NCBI GenBank assembly: GCA_019118665.1
Contig: DWYM01000070.1
Coordinates: forward strand, 1-41,712
DNA from: Candidatus Mediterraneibacter intestinipullorum
GTDB lineage: Bacteria > Bacillota > Clostridia > Lachnospirales > Lachnospiraceae
Direction: 5' to 3'
DNA length: 41,712 nt
A model generated the notes under the pieces. The model saw only the letters and a list, made by a program, of their open reading frames with translations. It made no database searches and had not been told where the DNA came from. The number at the start of each line of letters is the position of its first letter. Positions within the stretch are counted from its first letter, which is position 1. A program made the position numbers and the translations under genes. Of the stretch, positions 8,951 through 17,553 are shown in pieces.

Positions 8951-11900
8951 TTAATTTGCTCTTTTTCTTTTCATACACAGGATGATAATCCCACAGGATA
9001 TGATCAAAGCTGTCCAGCCGGCAATCGGGGGGCGGTCTCCTGTCTGAGGCGTACCACTGTCACTGTCTTTTCCTCCCTGATCTGGAGTCTGTCCCGAAGG
9101 GTCGCCGGAAGGTTCCTGAGCACCTGGATCTTCTCCTGTTTCAGATTTTTCCGCTTCTATAAGATTTCCTTTTGCTTCCTGAAGATCCGCCAGCGCCGCA
9201 TCCACTTCTTCCTGGGTCTGGACATTCAGCGCTGCTTTCGCTGCTTCCAGCGCTGTCTGGAACTTCGCCCAGCTGTCCGCTGTGTAATCCGACTCCTGAA
9301 GATCACTGTACTCATTGATGGCTGCTTCCAGTTTCTCTGTATCCACCGTTGGCTCCGGTTCCTCCGGCGTCTCCTGGGAAAGCGCATCCGCGATCTTTAT
9401 CACTGTAAAGGAATGGGGAGCCAGTGTGACAGACGCCCTCTCGCTTTCAATCGTCGCCGTGCTTCTTTCCACATCTACATTATCCGGATTATCCAGGCTG
9501 TTTTCCGCATAGAAAGTATCGCCGGAAAGCTGCTGTATCTCCATTGTCTTTCCTGTCAGATCCAGATCATCAACCCGTATTTTAATCGTATTCTCACCTT
9601 CCAGGTTCAGGTTTACGATCGCAATATATACATTGCCTCCATCATCCTTGTTCGTCATAACAGAGTATTGATTCACCCCGTTATCAAGCTGCAGCTCATA
9701 GTTAAAGGAGCTGTCGATTATCTGGTCACCATAGGAACTGTTCAGCATCTCGAAAACATGTGCGCTCGGAGTAGAGAAAAATCTAAATTCTCCTGTTCCA
9801 TCAACCGTATTGCCTCCCACACTGACAGCCTGAATAACCGCCTGCTGTGTAGGTCCAAGGGAATCTCCCCCGTCAGAATACCAGTCCACAAGACAGTGTT
9901 TCTGGATATAAGGGCTTCCCAGCCGCACATATTCCATGATCTGCCGCGCAATGTACAGTGCATGAGTCTGGGACCGCACCATTGTATCCGTGGAATAATA
10001 AATCCCATACTCGGAGATCACGGGAACCTTTGTCGGATCATACTGCTGCATCAGCTGCACATAATTTTCAACTCTTGAAGCCTGATAGTCGCCTTTGAGC
10101 ATTGCGTCATAATAGAATGCCTCTTTTGTTTCTTCCGTGCTGCTGCCGCCGGACGGAGTTCCCGAATACGGATGGATCGTCAAACCGTCATATAAATCAT
10201 CATTTCCGTCCTGGTGCATTGTGGTGACAAAATTTTCCGTTTCATAGCTGGAATAAATATAGATTTCTTTTTCTTCCAGTCCATTTGCACTGTTGTATTC
10301 ATTAATCTGATCTATTGTGTCTCTCATCGCCTTGGAAATCTGCACGAAACCATCGCGGTCAACACTGTAATCCGCTCTGATTTGACTACCGGATGCCGGT
10401 ACGGCGCCGTGCGTTCCGTCTCCAAAATGGATTGCTCCCGTCTTATAATCCACAGTGTAAACCTGATCATCTGCTCCGGCGCTGCTCAGATCCGTCGTTT
10501 CTGTCCATTCTGCACCGCCCACATAGATGTTGACACTTCCCTCATTCACTGCTGTAAATAAATCATAATCATCCGCTTCCTGATCGCGCTCCACACGCGC
10601 ATAGCGTAAATAGAAGACCTGATCCGCCGCTCCATCAGAATAGGACGTCGTTTCATTCCAGTCGCCTTTTGCGACTACATACTGGTTTGTAAAGCTTGCC
10701 GTTCCGCCGTTGATATATCCCTGCAGCGCCGTGTTGCCTGACACATCATCGATCCAGTACATCTGGCTGGTCGTCCCATCTGTGCCGCCCAGGCTCATCT
10801 CATTTCCGATCTCGAAATATCTGACATTATACGGCTCTTCGTGTCCATTTGCCGCGCGGACCTCTGCCCATGCAGTTCCGCCGTTGGGATTCGAGCCCAC
10901 CTCTGCGTTAAGATATTCGATCAAATCTGCCGCGTCATCGGCATCCCCGCGGGCAAGGGCATAAACATATACAAGTTCTGAACCTTGTTCCGCAACAAAT
11001 TCCGCCGCTTCGTCGACTCCAAAATTAGGCTCGATGCCGTGCTGTCCGGAATTGTTGTAATAGCCATGTATCTGATTTACCCGTTCTTCTTTCTCTCCAA
11101 TTGTTTCCTTCCAGTTAAACAGGTTGGAAATCGTTCCGCCGGGATAGCGCAGAGAACCGAATCCCGCCTCATTATAAAGTTCTGCAAACTCTTCCCTCAT
11201 CTGCATCGTCTCGGGGTCAAAACTTCCGTATCCGTTAAACGCATATCGGTGATTGATGCCGAAAATCGCACCGTCAACCGTCCTCGAAACATTTTCTGTA
11301 TCTATAGTCAGCAGGAGCGATGCCTTTATGTATGCGTCCATGGCGTCTTTCAGCACGCTCATAGCTTCCTTTACCGCCTCGGCGTCTGATGCTTCCACCG
11401 CTTCTTCCGCCTGGCTGATCGCATTCTTAAGCGCCACAGCTTCAGGCTCATCTTCCTCTAAAAGATTCTGATCATAAATCTCCTGAGCTTCACTGATGAG
11501 TTGCTCAAGCACGACTGAACTGTGTTCCGCGAACAAATCCCCGATCTCGTTTTCTGTCAAAGCAGAGTTGTACAATCTGAGCTCATCAATATCTCCCACA
11601 AACTGCCCGGTATCCGAAGTATTTTTATGGGCGCCTATGATCATATCAGTCACATCCTCAACTCCCCCTGCACTCAGGGTCTGCTCACCAGCTTTCTCTC
11701 CATTTATATAAAGTGTAATCGTATACGGAGTTGAATCGCCTGATTTAACAAGGACAAGATGCTCCCATAGATCTGAGCCGGTGCTTGTCCCCAGCGTCAC
11801 ATTCGATCCGGAAATATAAGTTATGTACTGACCGTTGTTTCTGAAAAGAAGCGAACGTCCGTCTCCGCTCTGCTGCAAAATGATTGTGCTTGCAGATGTA

Positions 11901-12928
11901 TTCTGCTCGGACGAGTTATTGACCCAAAGGCTGACGGAAAAATCGTTCCCGGAAATGAGAGCATTTGCGATCCGCATTTCTGAATTCGAGTTCCCCCTCG
12001 TGTCAAAATGCAGTACTCCGCCCATCTCTTCCGTTTCTGACTGCCGGATGCCTACGGCACTACCGGACAATACCCCTGTAAGAGTAGAATCAGTAACGCC
12101 GTTTATCGGCGTATCTCCCTCATCGAAATTCCAGTATCCTGTAAGACCTCCCTCAGAGGACGGATCCTCACCGCCCAAAACGGAACTGTGCTCTGCAAAC
12201 AGAGCCGCAACTTCCTCTTCTGTCACCGCCCTGTCATACAAACGCAGCTCATCGATATCACCGACAAACTGTCCTGTATCGCCTGCAGTCTTGTGAGCTC
12301 CTATAATCAGGTCCGTAACAGCATCCACGGCACCTGCACTCAGATTTTGTTCATTCGCCTTTTCACCATTTACATAAAGCGTTAGTTGATAGGAAGATGT
12401 ATTGCCTGTTTTCACCAAGACAAGATGCTCCCATACATCTGTACCGGTACTGCTGCCCATTGTGGCATCTGCCCCAGCTATATAGGTTACATACTGTCCG
12501 CTTCGTCTGTAAAGAAGCGTCCGTCCAGCTCCGCTCTGCTGGAGAATAATCGTTTTTGCGGAATCACTCTGTGCAGAAGAATTTTTAACCCACAGGCTGA
12601 CCGAAAATTCCGTTCCCCCCGAATTAATCGCAGAGGCTATGGTCATCTTCGCATTTTCCTCCTGTCTTGTACCAAACCGGAGGACATTCCCAAACTCCTC
12701 CACGTCTGACTTCTGCACGCTTACAGCCTCGCCGGACAATTCTCCCTCCAACGAAGAACCCTCAGCTTTGTTTTCCATAGGTTCTTCTTCATTGTCAAAA
12801 TTCCAGTACCCTGTAAGCCCGTCTTCCAGCGCAACCTGCCCCGGCTCTTCCGCCTGTACCAGAAGTATGTTTCCGCTGCAAATCACGCAGGCAACAGACA
12901 AAATCAGCGCCAATGCGGTTTTTCTCAT
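8951..12928 (-). CDS. Wall-anchored GH-A clan glycosidase with two LamG domains (GH51/arabinofuranosidase-like)
   Basis: A 1325-aa surface enzyme. A signal peptide leads into two tandem, closely similar LamG/concanavalin-like domains (about 38-250 and 262-475) and a FIVAR-like helical linker. The catalytic TIM barrel has RYPGGTISNLFNW, probable acid/base Glu in EIGNEMS (E712 counted from the upstream GTG) and probable nucleophile Glu in VISEYG (E975). A module ending IHFGDGTHG..P..G is inserted between them at about 750-855. A beta C-domain, a FIVAR repeat and PQTGD-hydrophobic-KRKRAN sortase signal end it. The layout fits clan GH-A, nearest GH51-like arabinofuranosidases; the sugar specificity is inferred. 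The start at ATG 12928 is chosen because AAGAGGT (12938-12944) is nine bases away; GTG 12934 is too close. Confidence 0.85.
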   Translation of the reverse strand: MRKTALALILSVACVICSGNILLVQAEEPGQVALEDGLTGYWNFDNEEEPMENKAEGSSLEGELSGEAVSVQKSDVEEFGNVLRFGTRQEENAKMTIASAINSGGTEFSVSLWVKNSSAQSDSAKTIILQQSGAGRTLLYRRSGQYVTYIAGADATMGSSTGTDVWEHLVLVKTGNTSSYQLTLYVNGEKANEQNLSAGAVDAVTDLIIGAHKTAGDTGQFVGDIDELRLYDRAVTEEEVAALFAEHSSVLGGEDPSSEGGLTGYWNFDEGDTPINGVTDSTLTGVLSGSAVGIRQSETEEMGGVLHFDTRGNSNSEMRIANALISGNDFSVSLWVNNSSEQNTSASTIILQQSGDGRSLLFRNNGQYITYISGSNVTLGTSTGSDLWEHLVLVKSGDSTPYTITLYINGEKAGEQTLSAGGVEDVTDMIIGAHKNTSDTGQFVGDIDELRLYNSALTENEIGDLFAEHSSVVLEQLISEAQEIYDQNLLEEDEPEAVALKNAISQAEEAVEASDAEAVKEAMSVLKDAMDAYIKASLLLTIDTENVSRTVDGAIFGINHRYAFNGYGSFDPETMQMREEFAELYNEAGFGSLRYPGGTISNLFNWKETIGEKEERVNQIHGYYNNSGQHGIEPNFGVDEAAEFVAEQGSELVYVYALARGDADDAADLIEYLNAEVGSNPNGGTAWAEVRAANGHEEPYNVRYFEIGNEMSLGGTDGTTSQMYWIDDVSGNTALQGYINGGTASFTNQYVVAKGDWNETTSYSDGAADQVFYLRYARVERDQEADDYDLFTAVNEGSVNIYVGGAEWTETTDLSSAGADDQVYTVDYKTGAIHFGDGTHGAVPASGSQIRADYSVDRDGFVQISKAMRDTIDQINEYNSANGLEEKEIYIYSSYETENFVTTMHQDGNDDLYDGLTIHPYSGTPSGGSSTEETKEAFYYDAMLKGDYQASRVENYVQLMQQYDPTKVPVISEYGIYYSTDTMVRSQTHALYIARQIMEYVRLGSPYIQKHCLVDWYSDGGDSLGPTQQAVIQAVSVGGNTVDGTGEFRFFSTPSAHVFEMLNSSYGDQIIDSSFNYELQLDNGVNQYSVMTNKDDGGNVYIAIVNLNLEGENTIKIRVDDLDLTGKTMEIQQLSGDTFYAENSLDNPDNVDVERSTATIESERASVTLAPHSFTVIKIADALSQETPEEPEPTVDTEKLEAAINEYSDLQESDYTADSWAKFQTALEAAKAALNVQTQEEVDAALADLQEAKGNLIEAEKSETGEDPGAQEPSGDPSGQTPDQGGKDSDSGTPQTGDRPPIAGWTALIISCGIIILCMKRKRAN

Positions 12929-13173
12929 CTTCACTTTACCTCTTCATTTCTATATTTATACATTAACAGTTATAGAAAATTATAACATTTTTCACTAATC
13001 CAGTAAACAAAAAATACTTATTTTATTCGTTTTACACAATAACTTTTTACCATTCCGGCTTAACATTGCTTTATTTTTATTTTTTGCTTGCTTTTTCCAG
13101 TTTTATATATTATACTAACTTTCGTAGGAAGGTTACTTTCTACAACCCCTTATTAATTATTTATACTCCCCTC

Positions 13174-13204
13174 AAAAGACCGGTGGCTCCCCCACCGGTC
13201 TTTT
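13174..13204. terminator. Strong bidirectional terminator hairpin
   Basis: AAAAGACCGGTGG and CCACCGGTCTTTT form a perfect 13-bp stem with a 5-base loop and a T run on either strand. It can end the pseudokinase transcript on the minus strand. It also lies 240 bases upstream of the glycosidase start, so it could act as an attenuator or close a short RNA. Confidence 0.8.
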
Positions 13205-13306
13205 ACCATTATCCACTGTTCATAATTTGTTCATTTATTGTATAAAAATCTTTCATTATCTCATCACGTTTTCTTCATTTCTCTCTCATATACTATAACC
13301 ATCGAA

Positions 13307-13335
13307 AGAATAAACATGAAACAAGACGCTGACAA
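13307..13335 (-). promoter_or_regulatory. Candidate sigma-A promoter upstream of the 13174 terminator
   Basis: On the minus strand TTGTCA (13330-13335) is followed by a 17-base spacer and TATTCT (13307-13312). A transcript from about 13300 would meet the 13174-13204 hairpin after about 100-130 nt. Confidence 0.4.
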
Positions 13336-13407
13336 GTTATTTTGAATAAACTTTTTCATAATACATGCCGGGGATCGAGCTGATCGGTTACCCGGCATCC
13401 TCCCTTT

Positions 13408-14511
13408 CTATGGCATTTCTTCTGTCTCAGCATCCACAGACACAGTCTCTCCATCCTCTTCCTCAACGCCCGCATCCGCATTCTCTCTGTCTTCTTCCCG
13501 GCCCGGCTCCAGTTTCATCCTGCTTTGCTCCGCCGCTTCGATCCGCTCCTGGTCTGTCTCGATCTGGATAAGCCTTCCGTATGCTTCTGCTGCTTCCTTC
13601 TCCATATCAAGCTTTTCATACATTTCTGCCAGGCAGCGTACGATATAAAGCTCAGCCCTGCGTCCCAGGGCAAGCCCGGCACGGAGCTCACTCTCTGATC
13701 CTCCCGAAATATATTCTTTCAAAACGCTCCCCGCAGCTTCCAGTATCTCCTCATCTGCCAACGTCTCCAGCACAGGCGTTTCGCTGACAGCCAACTGAGC
13801 CGGTATCTCTTTTCGCACCTGTATACTGCCGGTGACCGCACTTTCCCTTTCATCAGCCGTCAGACTTGTTCCCAGCTTCAGAATAGCGCATGCCAAAACA
13901 CAGACACATGCTGCTGCCAGCAGCTTTTTCCTTTGTGCCGCCCCCGGCTCAGGATCTTTTAGTTTTGCGGCAGGAAGTGCTTTCAGCACATGCGCGATGT
14001 CTTCGTAGCCTCTTTTGGATTCTCCTGTACACCGGCTGATCACTCTGGAAAGTCTGGTTTCTTCCCACCTGGTCAACGCCGGAACGATCTCCGTGTATGC
14101 CAAAAGGAACTGAATGGTCTTTCCATAAGCAAACAGATCTGCCTTCTGATCCTTTCCCGCCCCGATCCGGCAGACCGGTTTCACAAAATGATCCCTTATG
14201 GCGCGCCTCTGCATCTGCTTCATCACGAACGCATTTTCCGGAGCTTCCAGATCCAGCAGGAGCAGTTCCCCTTCCTCAGAGACGATCACACTGTACGGAT
14301 TCAGATACCGGTATTCCTTCCAGTTCCTACATCTGTGATACTGGTCAAGACACACGCACAGTTGACGAAACCACTTAAACAGCCTCCCTTTCCCGATCCG
14401 CGGATCATCTTTCAGATACCGGATCAGAGGCGTTCCTCGTATACAGTCCATGCTCTGCCTGCAGTGAGCGCCATGTTCGATAAACCTCAGAACTTCATAT
14501 ATTTCTTCCAT
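13408..14511 (-). CDS. Membrane-anchored pseudokinase with TPR-like extracytoplasmic tail
   Basis: A protein of 367 aa from the chosen ATG. The N-terminal part resembles a protein-kinase C-lobe: YRYLNPYSVIV sits where HRDLKPENILI is expected, DLE replaces DFG, and ADLFAYGKTIQFLL matches the helix after the activation segment. The catalytic Asp and the metal-binding Asn are missing, so it is probably inactive as a kinase. One membrane helix (about 196-213) leads to an outside region with helical TPR-like repeats and a very acidic tail. The frame stays open upstream to a TTG at 14682, but those 57 codons are Arg/Cys-rich and lack a ribosome site; MEEIYEVL at 14511 looks like the true start, though its ribosome site is also weak. 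Similar kinase-membrane-outside layouts occur in EssB-type secretion proteins, an inference only. Confidence 0.65.
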   Translation of the reverse strand: MEEIYEVLRFIEHGAHCRQSMDCIRGTPLIRYLKDDPRIGKGRLFKWFRQLCVCLDQYHRCRNWKEYRYLNPYSVIVSEEGELLLLDLEAPENAFVMKQMQRRAIRDHFVKPVCRIGAGKDQKADLFAYGKTIQFLLAYTEIVPALTRWEETRLSRVISRCTGESKRGYEDIAHVLKALPAAKLKDPEPGAAQRKKLLAAACVCVLACAILKLGTSLTADERESAVTGSIQVRKEIPAQLAVSETPVLETLADEEILEAAGSVLKEYISGGSESELRAGLALGRRAELYIVRCLAEMYEKLDMEKEAAEAYGRLIQIETDQERIEAAEQSRMKLEPGREEDRENADAGVEEEDGETVSVDAETEEMP

Positions 14512-14759
14512 ATGCGATTTTCTTCGGCTGCACCCAGGGCAGGCGCGGAAGTTCCCTCTTCTCCCGCGCCGTCCCAATACATCCATTTCCCCAATGAAAT
14601 CCATCAGAAACTGATGATAAAAAGATGCTCGGACAGATCGTCCAAGTATTAGTATCATACCTGAAGAGCTAAAAAAATGCAAGACATTCCATTACAATCT
14701 TTCAGATATTCTATTACAATGTTCCGGACATTTCCACTTCATTTTTTACAGGCTGTCTG

Positions 14760-15857
14760 TCACAGGTTCTCCAACTGATCCAGAGCTGCCGAAATAACCT
14801 TATCCATGTCATAATATTTGTAATCTCCCAGCCTTCCGCCGAAGATCACATTCTCCTCCTGTTCCGCCAGTTTCTTATATTCCCGGAAGAGCTTATCATT
14901 CTTCTGGTCATTTACCGGATAATACGGCTCCATGCCCACGCTCCACTCAGAAGAATATTCCCTTGAGATCACGGTCTTTTCCTGTTTCCCAAACTCAAAA
15001 TGCTTGTGTTCGATCACCCGGGTATAAGGCACCTCGCGGTCCGTATAATTCACTACCGCATTCCCCTGGTAATTCGCGCAGTCCAGCACTTCTGTCTCGA
15101 ACCGCACGGACCGGTATTCAAGAGCTCCCAGTTTGTAACCAAAATACTCATCGATTTGCCCGGTGAATATGATCTTGTCCGCAATATCAGGCTCCTCCTC
15201 ACGAAGTCTGAAGAAATCCACTCCCATGCGCACGTCCGCGTCTCTGAGCATTTTCTCTACAATGGGCGTGTACCCTCCGACCGGTATCCCCTGATATCTG
15301 TCGTTAAAGTAATTGTTATCATAAATGAAACGGAAAGGAATCCGCCTAATAATAAATGTCGGAAGCTCCGTACACTTTCTGCCCCACTGCTTCTCTGTAT
15401 AACCTTTGATCAGCTTTTCGTAGATATCGCGTCCCCCGAGATACAGCGCCTGTTCTTCCAGATTTTTCGGCTCGGTGATACCTGTTTCCTTCCTCTGCTT
15501 CTCGATGATCTCTTCTGCCTCCTGGGGAGTGCGTATCCCCCACATTTTACTGAAAGTATTCATATTGAACGGAAGATTATAAATCTCGTCCTTATATACA
15601 GCGACCGGGGAGTTGATGTAATTGTTGAACTCGGCAAACTGATTGATATAATTCCAAATCTTTTTGTCTGAAGTATGGAAAATATGCGCGCCGTATTTAT
15701 GCACATGGATGCCCTCTACATCTTCGCAGTAAATATTTCCGGCGATATGATCCCGCCGGTCAATGACCAGACATTTCTTTCCTTTCCTGCCAAGCTCATA
15801 TGCCATGACTGCTCCATACAGTCCCGCTCCCACGATCAGATAATCATACTTTTTCAT
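14760..15857 (-). CDS. glf: UDP-galactopyranose mutase
   Basis: A 365-aa FAD enzyme converting UDP-galactopyranose to UDP-galactofuranose for cell-surface polysaccharide. The dinucleotide motif VGAGLYGAV is at the N-terminus, followed by KCLVIDRRDHIAGNIY, HKYGAHIFHT and the C-terminal GGRLGDYKYYDMD, all typical of Glf. The start at 15857 has AGAGGCGG six bases upstream; an in-frame ATG 30 bases earlier lacks one. It is the upstream neighbour of the pseudokinase on the same strand, 248 bases away, and is divergent from the phosphofructokinase. No other polysaccharide gene is nearby, so galactofuranose use must be encoded elsewhere. Confidence 0.96.
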   Translation of the reverse strand: MKKYDYLIVGAGLYGAVMAYELGRKGKKCLVIDRRDHIAGNIYCEDVEGIHVHKYGAHIFHTSDKKIWNYINQFAEFNNYINSPVAVYKDEIYNLPFNMNTFSKMWGIRTPQEAEEIIEKQRKETGITEPKNLEEQALYLGGRDIYEKLIKGYTEKQWGRKCTELPTFIIRRIPFRFIYDNNYFNDRYQGIPVGGYTPIVEKMLRDADVRMGVDFFRLREEEPDIADKIIFTGQIDEYFGYKLGALEYRSVRFETEVLDCANYQGNAVVNYTDREVPYTRVIEHKHFEFGKQEKTVISREYSSEWSVGMEPYYPVNDQKNDKLFREYKKLAEQEENVIFGGRLGDYKYYDMDKVISAALDQLENL

Positions 15858-16085
15858 TTTCCGCCTCTCTTTCTGCAGCGTCGCCACACGATATATGCAT
15901 TTTCTGCTTTTTTATCAGTATACCATGCATCGTATATTCACTACCTGCATTTCAGCACTTTTCGTTATTTTGCACATATTTTTCATTTTCACATTTACAA
16001 ATTAGGCATTATGCACTAAACTATTGATATAGCGCAGTGAGAAATACTGTCTCACAGCAGCATTTCATAACGGAGGTACTATAAT

Positions 16086-17318
16086 ATGAAAGGAAATGTA
16101 ATCGTCGGACAATCGGGCGGTCCGACTGCTGCCATCAACTCAAGCCTTGCAGGCGTGTACCGGACCGCCAAAGACCGCGGAGCCGCAAAAGTATACGGTA
16201 TGCTCCACGGAATCCAGGGACTTCTCCAGGAACGCTACATCGATCTGTCCGAATACATTACAAATGATCTCGATGCAGAACTACTGAAGAGAACCCCGGC
16301 AGCTTTTTTGGGATCATGCCGCTACAAACTGCCGGAGATCCATGAGGACAGAGAGGTTTATGAAAAAATATTCGAAATCCTTGAAAAGCTGAATATTGAA
16401 GCCTTCATCTATATCGGCGGAAATGATTCTATGGATACGATCAAAAAGCTGTCTGATTTTGCTATCGTCACAGGACATCCGACCCATTTTATCGGCTGTC
16501 CGAAGACCATAGATAATGACCTCGCTCTCACGGACCACACGCCCGGGTATGGGAGCGCCGCAAAATACATCGGAACTTCTGTCAAGGAGGTCATCCGCGA
16601 CAGTTTCTGCCTGGAATACGGAAAAGGGCTCGTCTCCATCGTGGAGATCATGGGAAGGAACGCGGGATGGCTCACAGGCGCCGCGGCTCTGGCCAAAGGT
16701 GAGGACTGTGCGGGCCCCGACCTGATCTACCTGCCCGAACTTCCATTTGACCTTGAATCATTTGGCATAAAGGTAAAAGAGCTTCTGACCAAAAAACGTT
16801 CCGTAGTCGTTGCTGTATCTGAAGGGATCCGGCTGCCGGATGGACGCTATGTGTGTGAGCTCGGACAGAGTGTGGACTTTGTAGATGCGTTCGGACACAA
16901 ACAGCTCTCAGGTACAGCAAATTATCTTGCAAGCTATATTGCCGGTGAGATCGGATGCAAGACCCGCTCCATTGAACTGAGCACCTTACAGCGCTCCGCT
17001 TCCCACTGTTCCTCCCGGGTGGATATCCTTGAGGCCTTCCAGGTAGGAGGAGCGGCGGTAAAAGCTGCGGATGAGGGTGATTCCGGGAAAATGGTGGTCC
17101 TCAAAAGGATCTCCGATGATCCGTACCAGTGCAGCACAGAAGTAAAAGACGTCCACAAGATCGCAAATGATGAGAAACTCGTTCCGCGTGAGTGGTTGAA
17201 CGAAGATGGAACCTATGTGACAGATGAATTTATCAGCTATGTGCGTCCCCTCATCCAGGGTGATGTGTCGCCTATCGTAGTGGACGGTATACCGCGTCAT
17301 CTCTACCGCCATGTATAA
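16086..17318 (+). CDS. pfp: PPi-dependent 6-phosphofructokinase
   Basis: A 410-aa phosphofructokinase converting fructose-6-phosphate to the 1,6-bisphosphate in glycolysis. Two diagnostic positions point to pyrophosphate rather than ATP as donor: GGND at 111-114 (Asp where ATP enzymes have Gly) and Lys140 in PKTIDND (ATP enzymes have PGTIDND). GQSGGPTAAIN near the N-terminus is the phosphate-binding start, and MGRNAGW lies in the substrate-binding part. GGAGG precedes the ATG by about ten bases. It is alone in its transcript, ending in the terminator at 17378. Donor choice is a motif-based call. Confidence 0.92.
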   Translation: MKGNVIVGQSGGPTAAINSSLAGVYRTAKDRGAAKVYGMLHGIQGLLQERYIDLSEYITNDLDAELLKRTPAAFLGSCRYKLPEIHEDREVYEKIFEILEKLNIEAFIYIGGNDSMDTIKKLSDFAIVTGHPTHFIGCPKTIDNDLALTDHTPGYGSAAKYIGTSVKEVIRDSFCLEYGKGLVSIVEIMGRNAGWLTGAAALAKGEDCAGPDLIYLPELPFDLESFGIKVKELLTKKRSVVVAVSEGIRLPDGRYVCELGQSVDFVDAFGHKQLSGTANYLASYIAGEIGCKTRSIELSTLQRSASHCSSRVDILEAFQVGGAAVKAADEGDSGKMVVLKRISDDPYQCSTEVKDVHKIANDEKLVPREWLNEDGTYVTDEFISYVRPLIQGDVSPIVVDGIPRHLYRHV

Positions 17319-17377
17319 ACTACTTGGGAATCGTATTTAGGAATATCCAAATAATATGCGCATTACCCGGATATCTG

Positions 17378-17427
17378 CCGGGAGAGCAGCCTGCAGGAAC
17401 GCAGGTCCGGCTCTCCCGGTGCTTTTT
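17378..17427 (+). terminator. Rho-independent terminator of the phosphofructokinase gene
   Basis: CCGGGAGAGC pairs with GCTCTCCCGG around an inner CCTGC/GCAGG helix, followed by GCTTTTT. It lies 60 bases after the stop. Confidence 0.85.
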
Positions 17428-17464
17428 GCGCCGGAGCAGAGCATTTTTACCGGCGCACCGCTCC

Positions 17465-17493
17465 TTGTCAGTCTTGCTGTCATAGGGTATACT
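17465..17493 (+). promoter_or_regulatory. Sigma-A promoter of pyrC
   Basis: TTGTCA (17465-17470), a 17-base spacer and TATACT (17488-17493). A second TATACT follows 13 bases later inside a short direct repeat (GGTATACT). The predicted start leaves a leader of about 55 bases before pyrC. Confidence 0.6.
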
Positions 17494-17553
17494 GAAATAC
17501 GGTATACTAAAGCAAAAAATATTCTTATAAATTAATTCCTCAGGAGGTTACTT

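Larger units (their letters stand above)
12929..13407. other. Long regulatory gap upstream of the LamG-glycosidase
   Basis: An AT-rich gap of 479 bases with no convincing gene. It contains, in minus-strand order, an inverted repeat after the pseudokinase stop (13365-13398, no T run), a promoter-like TTGTCA-17-TATTCT (13307-13335), a strong terminator hairpin (13174-13204) and a TATAAT box near 13110. Frames of 4-15 codons occur but lack ribosome sites. Confidence 0.6.

Noticed and set aside
13237-13290. Short frames (MKDFYTINEQIMNSG and MKKT) before the 13174 terminator
   Set aside because: They have no ribosome site and are too short; the segment is better seen as leader or small RNA.
14512-14682. 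Longer N-terminus of the pseudokinase from a TTG start
   Set aside because: No ribosome site, Arg/Cys-rich unnatural sequence, and family-like sequence begins only at MEEIYEVL.
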